From: Pomphorhynchus laevis
Lineage: Eukaryota > Acanthocephala > Palaeacanthocephala > Echinorhynchida > Pomphorhynchidae
NCBI GenBank assembly: GCA_012934845.2
Contig: WNNJ02002564.1
Coordinates: 19,572 to 83,571 of the forward strand
Reading direction: 5' to 3'
DNA length: 64,000 bases
Positions 53,400 to 64,000 of this stretch are shown here, one piece after another; the stretch's first letter is position 1, and each line of letters begins with the position of its first letter. The translations under genes and the position numbers were made by a program. The notes beneath the pieces are model-generated. The model ran no database searches. It had not been told where the DNA came from and saw nothing but the letters and a program-made list of their open reading frames with translations.

Positions 53400-56300
53400 A
53401 AGTACATAACATACAATCATTGGACATCCATAACGAAGCCGACAATGACGAAAATAACGGTGGCAAACAAGCGCGATCGCAGAAAGCAGCGTGTCCCTGG
53501 CCAAACAATATTCTAAAAAACAGGTGGATTGCGATCAAAAAGATTGTCAATGCTGTAGCATTCTCGTTCACCCTATTGAATATCAGGCAGTGAACAGTGG
53601 CCATTCCACGTGTGGACTCTGCGCAACATATCAAATCAATGAACTCCGAGCACAAATCGATGATCTCAGAAATCAGATCACAAAGTTGATCTCAACCTCT
53701 TCTTCAAAATCTTACCAATCGAATCACTTGGCATTGAATAAACTCTGCCTTTCCTCAGAAGATACTTTATGTACACCTATCAATTGGTCGAGAGATACTA
53801 GCGAACAGGCTCGGTAGATTCGCATCTGGACAATAGGCAGTAAGCACTCTCACATGTGCGGTACAGTGACCGAAGAGGCTCACTAGGTCATCTCCAGCAA
53901 TAGCCCCGCAGGCCAAGAATTGACCTTCCCAGTTGTCAAAGAATTCAGTGATGGGATTCGCCCTTGCCGCTCTACGATCTCCGTGAAAACCAAAGCACAC
54001 TCCGCTTATTCTCTGGATACCCGTTTAGTCCAAAACGAGAAACTGCGTGATCAACCCGAATCGATTGATGGTTCTACAGTCAGTTTCTCAAATAGCACGC
54101 GTTCCATAGAACCGGACTCACAATCAACTGTAAAAACATTTGGAAATCAAGTAGTGGCGACAAGTTGTGAGTTGGTTGCACTTGCTGATGGTCGCAAAGT
54201 GTCTGGAGATTCGATGACAAACAGTTGCAATGATCGGGAAGAGCAAAGTTTATCGCATATTCGTAATCCTCACAATTTTAGTTTAAGTCACATTATGACT
54301 GGTAAACCAAAAAAGCGAATCAATCGGGTAAAACGCGTAGCGCCTCGCGAAATCAATGCATAATCCTCCAGAGTGTGCCTCAGGCTCCATCATTATACAA
54401 CATGCAGAGAAGAATGGACGCGGATTTAGACCATGTACATTCCGTACTAAATCAGATATGCGCAGAAGAGATCCACGACTTGGTCGGACAAATTAAGGTG
54501 TTTGGTCTATATCGTTTAGGTAAGCGGTTGGATTTCCCGAGGTTGTTGAGGGTGGTATTTGAAACTAATGAACCGGCTGGATTCGTGATGTCTGTTTAGA
54601 ACAAATTGCGTGGTGATAAAGTTCGTAACCGTCCTGATTATTCGATGGAGGAAAGAAGCATGATGAGGGAAGCTAGGATTGAGTTGAATCGTCGCATTTT
54701 GGAGGGAGAAGTTATTCGAGATTTTCGAGTTGTCCGGAAAAGGCCGTTTGTGCGTTGGCGTCGACTCGTAACGAGGGCGATCTCATTTGCTTCGATTGTT
54801 TGATTCCGAATGCTGATGTGCATACTCGGGGTTGTACGTCTCAACGTACTCCTATCATTGGCTATACAAATATTCGTAATTTAATTTCGAATCTTGGTGA
54901 TGTTAGAGTTTGGACGCATTCTACGCATACAGACGTGTTGGCTATTTCTGAGACATGGTTACATGATGTCATTCTTGATAACGTAGGATCTATTCCAGGG
55001 TATCAATTATTACGTTCAGATAGATGCCCTCCTAAGAGGTGTGGTGGAGTAGCATTTTATGTTCAGGATAGGAACGTTATTAGCAATATAGTAAGATATT
55101 CAAATGGAGAAGGAACTTGTGATAGTTGATCTTGTTATATATAGCCCCCACGTTTCATTGGGTGTTCTTAATCGAACACCCAAATCAGCCATTTTAGATG
55201 ACGAGTTAATGTATATTTTAACTAATGCTTGTAGTATAATTGATCGCTGGTTTATCTTAGTTAGTGATTTTAATCTACCGAACCTGGTGATTGATTAAGA
55301 CCGCAACAGTATTATTGGTAACTGTTTCCGTGATGATAAGAATCTATGGGAGTTCTTAGTACGTAATCAATTACTCATTCAGCATGTATCTGATCCTGCT
55401 AGATTTGGCACTGATAGAGTACGTTCTATACTTGATCTTGTATTTTCTCAAAGAGACGGTTAGATATGTGACCTATCTCATAATCCTCCAATAGGAGGAA
55501 GTGATCACTGCGTTTTGATGTTTAAGCTGACTATAGCTTCAGATATTATTGCAATCGATGCCGAACCTTTATTGACGAAGAGATCATGGCATCATGTTGA
55601 TGTTAAGATGCTACAACAGTTTGTGTCCTCGTTGAACTTTGAGTGTGGTGATGTTGGAAGCCAGGAACGTTGGCATTATATTCGAGATTTACTAATTCGT
55701 ATATCTGATTATTTTGCTCCTCGTAGATTAATACATAAAACTGCTCATAAGAAGCCTCCGTGGTTTGACAGTAGTCTACGTGAAGCTCTCAAAAGACGCA
55801 ACACTTTGTTCAGAAAGTGTAGGCACAAAGGTAATTTGATTGCTCAATTCAAACTTGCTCGCAATGCATATAAACGCATCAGAATTAAGAAACGTATGGA
55901 GTATGAGGACTAAATTGTGTAATCTTTAAATAGCTCGCCCAAACGCTTTTGGTCTTATGTTCGTCAAAGTACGCGTACTTATTGTGCAATCACTAGATTA
56001 TCATCAAACGGTAAGTTGCTTGATTCCCCTTCTGACGTTGCTAACAATTTTGTTAATGCATTTGACCTACATAATGCTAGTTCGACCATAGAAGTTAGTG
56101 TTCAGTCAGTCAGTTTTCCTACATGCTTTAGTGCTCCCATTGTAATCAATGTGGATGATGTGGCTTGGAGGTTATCACATTTGTCGTCTTCTATCTTCTT
56201 CAGGTCCTGATGATATTCATCCGCATCTACTCAGGGTGTTGAGTCAACATTTAGCTCCTTCGGTCACTAGCTTGTTTCAGGCATTTCTGGATAGGATGAA

Positions 56301-57062
56301 GGTATCGTCTAAATGGAAGAGTGCGATAGTGGTGCCGGTCTTCAAAAAGGGTGACCCGCGGCTAGCAGACAACTATCGAGCTATAAGTCTTACAAGTCAT
56401 TTGGGTAAGGTACTGGAAAGGATCATCCACGAACATATATTCAGACACTTGAGCATATCAGGTCAGCATAGCTTTATGCAACATGGCTTCAGAAAAGGAC
56501 GTTCTTGCCTTACCAACTTTTTGTCTGCCCGTGAGGCCTGGATTGAGTCCATGTTTCAAGGAAAATCAGTTGACGTTTTTCTGTTCGATTTTAGTCGTGC
56601 GTTTGATCGTGTTCCCCATAGTCTCCTCATTCAAACAGTGACCAGCTACGGCATGAATAGCTCAGTTATAGGATGGATTATATATTTTCTATCTAACAGA
56701 TCTTTCAGAGTACGAGTTTGTAGTGCCCTATCCTCACACATTTAATTACGTCAGGAGTTCCTCAGGGTTCTGTACTAGGACCTTTATTATTTAACATGTT
56801 CATGAACAGTTTACTCACAAAGCTCCATTGTCCGTGTTTAGCCTTTGCTGACGATATCAAAATCTGGTGTAAGGTCATATCTGCAGATGACCATACCCGC
56901 TTACAGCGTGACATTGACAGGGTTTATACATGGAGTGTTAATACTGGGGTATTACTAAACATTTCTAAGTGCTCACACATTCGTCTCGGCAGGTCCAATG
57001 TGTCTTCCTTGTATAGTGTCGGGACATATAGTATCATTTCGAACGAGAGGCAAATTTAAGTA
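53400..57062 (+). mobile_element. CR1-like LINE, near full length, dead
   Basis: ORF1 region 53491-54803: a cysteine pattern CDQKDCQCC, CGLC, a coiled coil YQINELRAQIDDLRNQI, and a conserved ORF1 module RRMDADLDHV, GLYRLGKRLDFPRLLRVVFE, NRPDYSMEERSMMREARIEL. ORF2 region from about 54840: endonuclease (YTNIRNLISNL, ISETWLHD, GGVAFYV, ILVSDFNLPN, GGSDHCVL), RT (GPDDIHPHLLRVLSQHL, VVPVFKKGDPRLADNYRAIS, GFRKGRSCLTNFL, FLFDFSRAFDRV, GVPQGSVLGPLLFN, LAFADDIKIW). Stops or shifts interrupt ORF1 about twice and ORF2 about six times. The 3' end is cut near 57060. The layout fits the CR1 group. Confidence 0.85.
56149..56745 (+). pseudogene. RT fragment of the CR1-like LINE (198 aa)
   Basis: The longest open piece of this element. 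GPDDIHPHLL and FKKGDPRLADNYRAISLTSH are RT fingers; FLFDFSRAFDRVPHSLL is motif A with its catalytic Asp. It ends at a stop after ALSSHI, and the rest (motif B GVPQGSVLGP, motif C FADD) continues from 56750 in another frame. Confidence 0.85.
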
Positions 57063-57745
57063 CGTTATCTATGATGTTAGTGATATCAGAGCACAGAATA
57101 CGATAAATTATACCAACTATTACTGACTTTTTTGATGGTAAAAAGATTATATTCCACGAAGCATCAACCCACCTTCAGTTATTACCTTCAGTAAGTGACA
57201 TGTTGCGGTGTTATGTACATAAAGTATTACATCACCTCTACTGTTGATTCTATCTACCCGATAGGAGGAATAATTTACCACTTCAATTTTCATCATCATA
57301 AATATTAGATTAAAACCATGTTTCTGTTATGGGCACTAACAAAGGGTTTCGTTATTTTGTTCGATACAGTTTTTATTCAATCAACTTACAGAGAAGGCTT
57401 TATGCATTGGTATACAAAAGAACACACCTAGCAACACGATTCGAAAATATATCTGGAACGTCTACATTTTCACAACATTCATTACTATAATTAGATAGTA
57501 ATTCATCATAACGGTGAATGATATTCAACAATACTAATCAAGTAATAAATATAATCGGGTCTAGAATTATGATATTGTTCTTTATTCCGCTAAATATTTG
57601 AAATTTCAAAACATTAAAACGTTTATGAATCGGGTCTTTGAATTATAATATTGCTCTTTATTCCGCTGAATATTTGAATTTTAAAACGTTTCATTTTATT
57701 GTTATATGAACGTCTCTTTTCGGATACCAGTGATTAAAGAGGCAT
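57062..57745. other. Intergenic DNA with short duplication
   Basis: No gene. A near-duplicate phrase (atcgggtctagaattatgatattg / atcgggtctttgaattataatattg, about 57556 and 57637, each followed by tctttattccgct) is an 81-bp-spaced repeat. Confidence 0.5.
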
Positions 57746-57747
57746 TA

Positions 57748-58680
57748 TTAAAAATAATGCTTCTTATCGGCAGGGAAGGTTATGCTTTTTTCGACAGGGG
57801 AGGTTATGTAGGACGAGCACATGAAGACTGATGATACTTCGGCTGGTGAGACATGGAGAAGATGAAAGAGTTCCGGGAGGATAAGGCGAGGAGGGGAACA
57901 GTTGGATGGAATAAAGACGGGGATGCAAGAAAGCAACGTGGATACTTTGGTCTGCAGAAGTGTAGAATAATCATGGGGATTTATGTTGCACGACGAAGAG
58001 AAGCGAGAAAGGATTGAGTTAAAAGTATGCCAGTGATACAGACTTAAATAAAGTGATGATTTTATGTACCAGAAAGAGTTGCATTTGGTACATAGTAGGC
58101 TGAGATGAAACAGGCGAAGAGCAAGATAGAATAATGGAGAGACGGAGTGAGCGGGCGGATATCACGTCTGAGAGAGCGGTAATAGACTCTAAAAGAATGA
58201 CGGATTCGACGCTTTGAGAGCAGGTATTGAATGTCAAGGCAAGCGACAGAGATACCTCAATCGCCCTGTTTCATCTGTCGACGGAGTCGACAGATGAAGA
58301 AGGGTGGTCGAGGCGGATGTTGAAGTCGCCAAGAACGAGTGAATGGATGGAGGACGAAGAACAGTGGGACAGGAGGTCAGCGAGTTTGGTAAAAAATAAA
58401 GAGGTAAGAGCAGGTGAGCTAGGACGGTATACAATGACGAGATCCAGAGTGATCGTGCTAGAATAACGGCAAGTGAGCAATTCAAAATAGCAAGGACTGA
58501 AAGGTGGAGCGATTTTGGAAGAGACGCGGGGGTAACGAACGATTGCGACAATGCCACCATGATTAGATAATTTAGAAGGGAATGAGCTAATGAAGCTGGC
58601 AGATTCAACTAGTGCGCGACCGGCAGAGATCAGACGGCGAATGGGGAGGTTGTTGGAATCGGATGAGTCAAATTAGATCG
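57748..58680 (-). mobile_element. L2/CR1-like LINE endonuclease fragment
   Basis: On the minus strand, TLDLVIVYRPSSPALTSLFF, SIHSLVLGDFNIRLDHPSSS and STDET/DSVDR are the middle of an APE-type endonuclease; GDFN is the Mg-binding motif. Style and codon use (Ser/Leu-rich, GC-richer) match the RT fragments at 48.1, 61.2 and 63.4 kb, so this is probably the 5' half of the same family. The frames break at least twice. Confidence 0.65.
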
Positions 58681-58757
58681 ATAGATTGATTGGTGAACAG
58701 GTTGATGATGATATCGAGTGTCAAATCGAGTGATGATGATATCGAGTGATGAAATGT

Positions 58758-59322
58758 AAGTGTCAATTTGATGGAAGTTCACCGCCGAAAAGTCCAGTCA
58801 AAAAGCTTGGAGGACATACTGGATTATCGGTTCGAGCAACAAGTTAAAATGTTGGATTACACCATCGAAGGATAAAGAACCTAAATTTGAAGCAGTGGCA
58901 TTATTAATAATGATTTTTGTGGCTTTACGTTCAAGATTGGTGTTAAAAGATCATCTGGATGTGAGTTCCAGTGTCAATATAAAAAATCTTGTTGTTAAGA
59001 TAGTAAAGTCGAAATTCGTGAAATTTCAGAAAGGTAGTCCACTTCGAAGTCGTGAGCTTCTACATATCGATAATCAGTCTTTAGAATGTTGCACCTCATA
59101 CGAATACATTGGAACTCATATCCAAATGAACTTTTACAACGAATCTTGAACGTGAAGCCACAAAAGTCGTCATTAATACTGCCACTGCTTCAAATTTAGG
59201 TTCTTTATCCTTCGATGGTGTAATCCGACATTTTAACTTGTTGCTCGAACCGATAATCCAGTATGGCCTCCAGGCTTTCAGGCCTGACTTTTCGGCGGTG
59301 AACTTCCATCAAATTGACACTT
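58758..59322. repeat. 178-bp inverted duplication of LINE sequence
   Basis: 58758-58935 is the reverse complement of 59145-59322 (about 92% alike), with a 209-bp spacer. Both arms carry ctaaatttgaagcagtggc and attatcggttcgagcaacaa. The sequence belongs to the LINE tail at 58895-59560, whose forward copy is the right arm; the left arm is the inverted extra copy. This probably arose by a foldback or template-switch event during insertion. Confidence 0.9.
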
Positions 59323-59560
59323 GCCAATAGAGGTTCACGAAACGAGTAATTAGTCTGTTTTATAAGTGCTCATTTACGGTAGTAGCAGCGCTGTCAGATA
59401 TAATTCCTTCCTCATTGCATATAAGTAAGCTCCTTCATCTTCTGCCAACTCTAGAATTTCTAGATAATATAGAGCACTCTTGTTGCAAGAGATCCTGTTT
59501 AGATACAGAACACTAGTGTATCCCAGCCTTCACTCAAATCAATTGTAATAATAAGGGTTT
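58940..59560 (+). mobile_element. LINE RT tail fragment
   Basis: Readable: VKSKFVKFQKGSPLRSRELL, YEYIGTHIQ, then in other frames ASNLGSLSFDGVIRHFNLLL, IIQYGLQAFRPDFSAVNFHQ, and KLLHLLPTLEFLDNIEHSC. The KFxKGxxL plus Y.Y(I/L)G pattern is the RT thumb region found in several LINE families, and is also seen in the element at 60.2 kb. Frame breaks are frequent; dead. Confidence 0.65.
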
Positions 59561-59564
59561 TCTT

Positions 59565-60190
59565 AAATAAAATAAATAAATAATACAAAGGGTTCATCGT
59601 CAGAAACAGAGAAACAGAAAGTTACAAAAACAAGAAGAAAACAAATTGATCTAATGACACTGTTTAATCTTCTTACATGACTCACGGCCTCAGGTCCAGT
59701 GGGCAAGCAATTGTAGAAATCTACATTCAATAAAGAGACTGCTAACCCCAGAAAATTTCCATTCACGGTTAGCACGACAAGTTTGAAAGTATTCGCTACC
59801 CCGTTTATAACCGAACATCGACATGCCGCCTTATTAACTGTTTCAAACCTTGATGTTACCTACTTCGCGTTTTTGCGGGTCCCTATTTATAAAGATGAGC
59901 TTAAACGATATTAATAAATTATTTTAATAATAAAACATTGAATATTTGATCGCTTATGACTTATTCTTAATAAATACAAATTTATTTATTTGGTGTAACC
60001 CAATGCCGAGAGGCAAAGTAGCCAAATAAATTATCTCTTCATTATTATTAATGAAGAAAATTAATAATAATTAATTTTCAAACAAAAATTTATCAGTAAA
60101 CTTCAAATAATAGGCACTGTAAGTAGCTTTTGCATCCCAATATCAAGTTGGTTTAATCACTTTAACCTAATACTTAATAATTCATAATAT
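59565..60190. other. Uncertain, perhaps decayed LINE 3' DNA
   Basis: On the minus strand a 70-codon frame (59775-59563) includes LNVDFYNCLPTGPEAVSHV, loosely like the FxNRVVNxWNSLPxxVV tail of jockey/CR1 elements, but the match is too weak to call. The remainder is AT-rich with small inverted words (attattaatgaag). Confidence 0.3.
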
Positions 60191-61204
60191 TTTGATAGTT
60201 GCTCTGATAATACTTTCACATCAGTTTTGATTCCGACCAGTGACTGTGATCCACTTAATGCCTCTTTTTCGTTTGTGAACTTAGAATTATCCATATTCTC
60301 TATGACTAATAATAAAACCGCAGGTTACGACAAACTTTGTGTCGAACAGATAAAAGATTCGTTTGACGTGCCATCCAGATATTGGTTGCATCTTATTAAT
60401 TTGTTCATTAACGGGTACCTTATACCGAGTTTTTGGAAGCAAGTGGTGATAAAAGTATTGTATATAGACAAAGATGATATTACTAATACCAATTCCTATC
60501 GAGGAATTGCCCTACTGAACCACGCGTATAAAGTTTTGTCAACTCTAATTGCTAATCGATTGTCAAAGTATCGTGATTATTTTCTACACCCAGAACAATT
60601 TGGATTCATACCTAACCGATCAAAGGTGGATGCTCTCAAAATGTAAAGAAATCAGGTCTTAACGCAGTTCTAACATAAGAGCTCATTTATAGAATTTTTG
60701 TTGATTTAAAAAATGCCTTTGATTGCGTTAATCGAGAAATTCTTACTCGTAAGCTGCTTTTTGATTTCCGAATATCTGGCCGCTTATTAAAACTCATTGA
60801 CAACATTCTCGATGCTAACTCATTAAAAGTTTTCGATGGGCTTACATTATCGGACACTATAGTATCCACTAGCGGCGTGATGGGGGGAGATCCGCTTAGT
60901 CCCATCAATTTTCCATTTTTTTTCAAGACTTATCCTCCCATCTTCGAAATAAACGCCAATCAAAACTATGCACTGTACACAGACGATTTGTTAATTTTAT
61001 CAAAACACTTGAGGACTGCCCAATGTGCGGCATCTGCGTTAGCACGTACTGTATTGATAATCATCTTGAACTAATATCAAAAACATTATGGTGCTTAAAT
61101 TTCGTAAAGGGGGTAAATTGTTCTCAAATGACAAAATAACTCTTAACAACCAGAACATTAAATTTAGCAAGAATTATACATACTTTGGAGTTTTATTAAC
61201 CAGT
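60190..61204 (+). mobile_element. LINE RT remnant
   Basis: Open part 60227-60646: MTNNKTAGYDKLCVEQIKDS, FWKQVVIKVLYIDKDD, NSYRGIALLNHAYKVLSTLI, LHPEQFGFIPNRSK (RT fingers and motif 2). Then, in broken frames: VDLKNAFDCVNREIL (motif A), VMGGDPLSPINF (motif B), ALYTDDLLIL (motif C) and IMVLKFRKGGKLFS, NYTYFGVLL (thumb). It stops where the minus-strand L2-like copy begins at about 61205. Motif order is complete, but at least five breaks are visible. Confidence 0.75.
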
Positions 61205-62680
61205 AAATAAAGGATTTATTTTAACGTGGCAAATGCGTGCCAGCGCACGCTTACATGACCACAACAAAACAAGACTGTGAATCAGGTGTCGAGAAGGTGT
61301 GAACGGAGGAGGTGTTTGAATGTGATAAAGGAGGGAGCGCGGCGGACGTCGAGAGGGAGTTGATTCCAGGCGAGTGAGGCGGCGACGAGGAAGGATCGGA
61401 GACCGTAGTTGTTGGAGTAATTAGGAACGTGGAGTAAGAGGGTATGACAGGAACGAAGCGATAGCGAGGTGGGGCGAGTATCGTCTAAGAAAGGAAGGTT
61501 GATGAACGATGGGGAGCCGACAGCGATGAGACGAAAAGTAACGAGAAGAAGGCGGAGTTTGATGCGGATGTGGATGGTGGGCCAGGAGAGTTGGGCAAAA
61601 TATGTGGATGTGTGGTCGAAGCGACGGAGACGAAAGAGCACTCGAACGGCGGTGTTGATTATTCGTTGTAGGGGTAGGATGATGGATTTTGGAGAATTGG
61701 CGAAAAGGCTAAGGCAGTAATCGATTTTAGGGAAAAGAAGCGATGAAAGAAGAGACATACAAGAACGGAAGTCGATAAGGGGGCGGATACGGCGGATGTC
61801 ACGGAGAATTAAGTTAGACGAGCGGACCTTGTCACGGACGAAGGGTTTAAGGGAAAGGTGATCATCAAAATGGAAGCCTAAGAAAGTGAGATTGTGGACT
61901 ATGGGGATGATCGATGAGGCAAAATATACAGTGGGAGGAGATATGTTTGGTTTACGGGGGAGGATCCACATTATTTTGGACTTTTCGGGGTTTAGAACGA
62001 GATGGAGATTGGAGAGACGTTTGTAGATAGAAGAAAGACAGTTGGAGGCAGAAATGCCGATATCGTGTATGCGATGTGCGGGTGCATGAGCATAGATGAG
62101 GATGTCATCGGCGTATTGCATAACGTTAAAGGAGTAAGGTTTTATAAACGGAGAGAGATCGCCAAGTAGAAGAGAGAAATGCAAGGGACCTAGGACTGAA
62201 CCTTGTGGGACCCCGCAAAAAATAGGGATGGGAGGGGAGGATGATGAATTAGAACAGACGCGAAAGGAACGGTCGGATAGATATGAGGCGAACCATGCTA
62301 CGGAGGAGGAAGAAAAGCCGTAATCATAACGAAGGTGAGAAAGGAGGACGGAGTGGTCGACAATGTCGAATGCGGAGGAGAGGTCGAGGGAGATGAGAAC
62401 ACTATATAGAGCCTTGTCTCGAGAAATAAGTTAGTCGTTGTACACTTTTATGCATGTGATTTCTGTCGAGTGATTAGAACGGAAAGCGGATTGGAAAGGA
62501 GGGTACATATTGGATGAGGAGAGATAAGCGTTGATTTGTATTAAGATGAGGCGTTCTAAGAGCTTAGTAAGAGTAGTGAGTAGTGAAATGGGGCGATAGC
62601 TAGAAGGAAGGGAAGGGTCGAGCGATGGTCGAGCGATTGGTCGTTCACTTTTCACCTTGAAAGTAAGTGTACGAAAATTG
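61205..62680 (-). mobile_element. L2/CR1-like LINE, RT and 3' end, little decayed
   Basis: On the minus strand RT begins at 62655 with SSYRPISLLTTLTKLLERLI, PPFQSAFRSNHSTEI and continues through SLDLSSAFDIVDH (motif A), GVPQGSVLGPLHFSLLLGDL (motif B), MQYADDILIYAHAP (motif C), LNPEKSKIMWILP to HLLRSHLLDT at 61282. One in-frame TAA (62433-62431) after VYND is the only break in about 1.37 kb. The 3' UTR has gtcatgtaagcgtgcgctgg and ttgccacgttaaaataaa. The 5' part is missing (5' truncation), the usual LINE outcome. It is among the youngest elements here. Confidence 0.88.
61282..62184 (-). pseudogene. L2/CR1-like RT, motif B to C-terminus (300 aa)
   Basis: Open for 300 codons from a Met inside motif B, and in frame with upstream residues up to 62430. 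Contains MQYADDILIYAHAPAHRIHD with both catalytic Asp, LTFLGFHFDDHLSLKPF, IRRIRPLIDFRSCMSLLSSL, and the tail YSNNYGLRSFLVAASLAWNQ LP...SFITFKHLLRSHLL, the usual CR1/L2 C-terminal block. Not autonomous because the endonuclease is lost. Confidence 0.85.
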
Positions 62681-62689
62681 TCATAGCCA

Positions 62690-63365
62690 CTTCACAAATT
62701 AGGTCTTTCGAAAAACTTTCCTTTAACGGGTCTCTCACCTATTTTCACATTATGTTAGTGCCTATTTTGTCATAGCTCTTTCCGCGATCTGGACATACCT
62801 TACGTCAGCTAATTTTGCGCAGATGGGCAAATGTAAGGGCGGATTCATTAAACATGTAGGAATTTTACCAAAATGCTCTACCACCGCCGTGTTTTTTATC
62901 GAAAATGAATTTATGTTCAGAGTTTCTTTGCCAGGCATTAGGCGCTCCGCAGACAAAGCAGTTTCTTCAAAATAAGAAAAATTTAATAAAAAAGGTTAAT
63001 AGTATAGATCCTCAAATATTCTCTTCTCCACTTTATATCAAGTTATATTGGAGGTATTCATGTTCTTTTAAACATCCTCTTGTATGGATAATTTCAATTC
63101 ATGGATATCACGAAAAGTGCTGTCGTACCCGCATTTTTGTTCACAACAGTGACGAGTCATGTGTGTTTCTTATTCCACGAATCGTTCAAGTTTTTATTAC
63201 ACGCATTTGAATGTCCTGTAATATCTTGTCAATCGTTAAAAGACAGACGAACTTAGCATTGGCCTGACAACTAGAAATACCTAACATTTGGGAACTCATC
63301 TTGTGGACGAAAGTTTAAATGTTTGACAATGTTATACATGATGATTTTAATTTATAATTACAATA
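62690..63365 (+). other. Unassigned, coding-like but unrecognised
   Basis: A plus-strand frame (62905-63210, 101 codons) and an overlapping frame through about 62750-62970 (LPGIRRSADKAVSSK) look less random than average, with His/Cys near the end (HGYHEKCCRTRIF). It could be the tail of the LINE at 60.2 kb displaced by the L2-like insertion. I recognise no domain. Confidence 0.25.
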
Positions 63366-63369
63366 TATA

Positions 63370-63850
63370 AGATTTATTTTTACGTGGCAAATGCGTGACG
63401 GCGCACGCTTACATGACCACGAAAAAATCTAAATCATGTATCGAGAAAGTGGGTTATGAGGCGGTATTTGAATGTAATGAAGGAGGGGCGCAGCGAACGT
63501 CGATTGGGAGCTGATTCCAGGCGAGTGGGGCGGCGACGAGGAAGGATCGGATACCGTAGTTGTTCGAGTAATTGGGAACGTGGAGTAAGAGGGAATTACG
63601 GAAACGCAGTGACATAGAGAGGTGGGGCGAGTGTCGTCTAAAAAGGGAGGTTGATGAACGATGGGGAGCCGACAGCGATGAGAAAAAAGTTACGAGAAGG
63701 CGCAGTTGTATGCGGATGTGGATGGTGGGCCAGGAGAGTTGGGCGAGATATGTGGATATGTGGTTCGGAGAAGTAGGATCACTCGAACGGCGAAGTTGAT
63801 GATGCGTTGTAGGAGTAGGATGATGGATTTTGGAGAATTGGCCAAAAGGA
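63370..63850 (-). mobile_element. L2/CR1-like LINE 3' fragment
   Basis: Minus strand: LAQLSWPTIHIRIQLRLLV, LLLHVPNYSNNYG, RSFLVAAPLAWNQLPIDVR, then the 3' UTR with gtcatgtaagcgtgcgccgt and ttgccacgt. It is closely related to 61.2-62.7 kb but has more frame breaks. It is truncated at 63848, directly beside a foldback structure. Confidence 0.8.
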
Positions 63851-63851
63851 T

Positions 63852-63944
63852 ATTTCAACTCTCTCTCAATTGTAAGTTTTAATAACCAAATGACTTGTTA
63901 AATCTTTTGGTTGTTAAAACTTACAATTAAGAAAGAGTTGAAAT
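63852..63944. repeat. 39-bp inverted repeat with 15-bp loop
   Basis: Arms 63852-63890 and 63906-63944 are reverse complements except for about three positions; words include aattgtaagttttaa and ttttggttgttaaaactt. It starts at the breakpoint of the L2-like fragment. It may be a foldback MITE or an insertion scar; the right flank continues to the window end without recognised features. Confidence 0.88.
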
Positions 63945-64000
63945 AAATTCGAAACGTTAATATTTTTACGTTGCTATGGGCTGGTTTAGATTACCAAATT

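Noticed and set aside
53110-53400. Frames with RSTTFRRSTTF or DAQRLSDAQRL repeats
   Set aside because: Artefacts of the 18-bp repeat acgctcaacgactttcag.

Overview
This window is very AT-rich eukaryotic DNA, most likely from an invertebrate animal. The evidence is three complete intron-free host genes of animal type, part of a fourth gene with a consensus splice donor, and a dense, mixed load of LINEs, Penelope-like elements, an LTR fossil, a hAT-type MITE and minisatellites. I cannot name the phylum. No bacterial operons, CRISPR arrays, tRNA or rRNA genes were recognised.

Layout, left half. 1-3.6 kb is AT-rich with little content apart from a short Pumilio-like open frame near 1.8 kb. Short copies of a Penelope-like 3' end lie at 3.6-4.5 kb, and the first exon of an ANGEL (CCR4-type) gene at 4.73-5.05 kb (minus). 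A satellite built on a 128-bp and an 18-bp unit fills 5.3-8.8 kb. A 3-hydroxyisobutyrate-dehydrogenase-like gene is at 9.17-10.08 kb (minus). A broken Ty3/gypsy-type fossil occupies 10.3-15.4 kb and a 215-bp repeat cluster 16.7-17.7 kb. From 19.0 to 25.7 kb a 12-bp minisatellite is split by an RTE fragment, a Penelope-like element and a long dead LINE. After that come a second RTE-derived chimera (26.6 kb), a hAT-type MITE (28.0 kb), a second Penelope-like copy (28.5-29.9 kb) and, about 20 bp beyond it, UQCC1 (29.9-30.6 kb, minus).

Layout, right half. A decayed jockey-group LINE lies at 31.2-33.7 kb, then small fossil pieces, then two RT-associated tail fragments between direct repeats (36.4-38.1 kb). 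A DNAJB-type Hsp40 gene follows at 38.7-39.8 kb (minus), a 63-bp-arm hairpin at 40.2 kb, and a long AT-rich stretch. At 44.1-48.0 kb (minus) there is a two-ORF LINE with both frames open and all visible catalytic residues present, the youngest-looking element here. The rest (48-64 kb) is mostly LINE remains: L2/CR1-like copies at 48.1-49.7, 57.7-58.7, 61.2-62.7 and 63.4-63.85 kb, a CR1-like element at 53.4-57.1 kb, others at 51.2-52.9, 58.8-59.5 and 60.2-61.2 kb, plus an 18-bp minisatellite and two foldback structures.

The host genes (UQCC1, a mitochondrial complex III assembly factor; a cytosolic Hsp40; a 3-hydroxyacid dehydrogenase; ANGEL, an mRNA-processing nuclease-family protein) do not form a shared pathway; they are isolated genes in repeat-rich DNA. 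The most unusual material is structural: the Penelope-like family with a shared 5' boundary and a facultative foldback cassette, the higher-order 128-bp satellite, the RTE head-tail chimeras and the nested duplications inside an L2-like copy.
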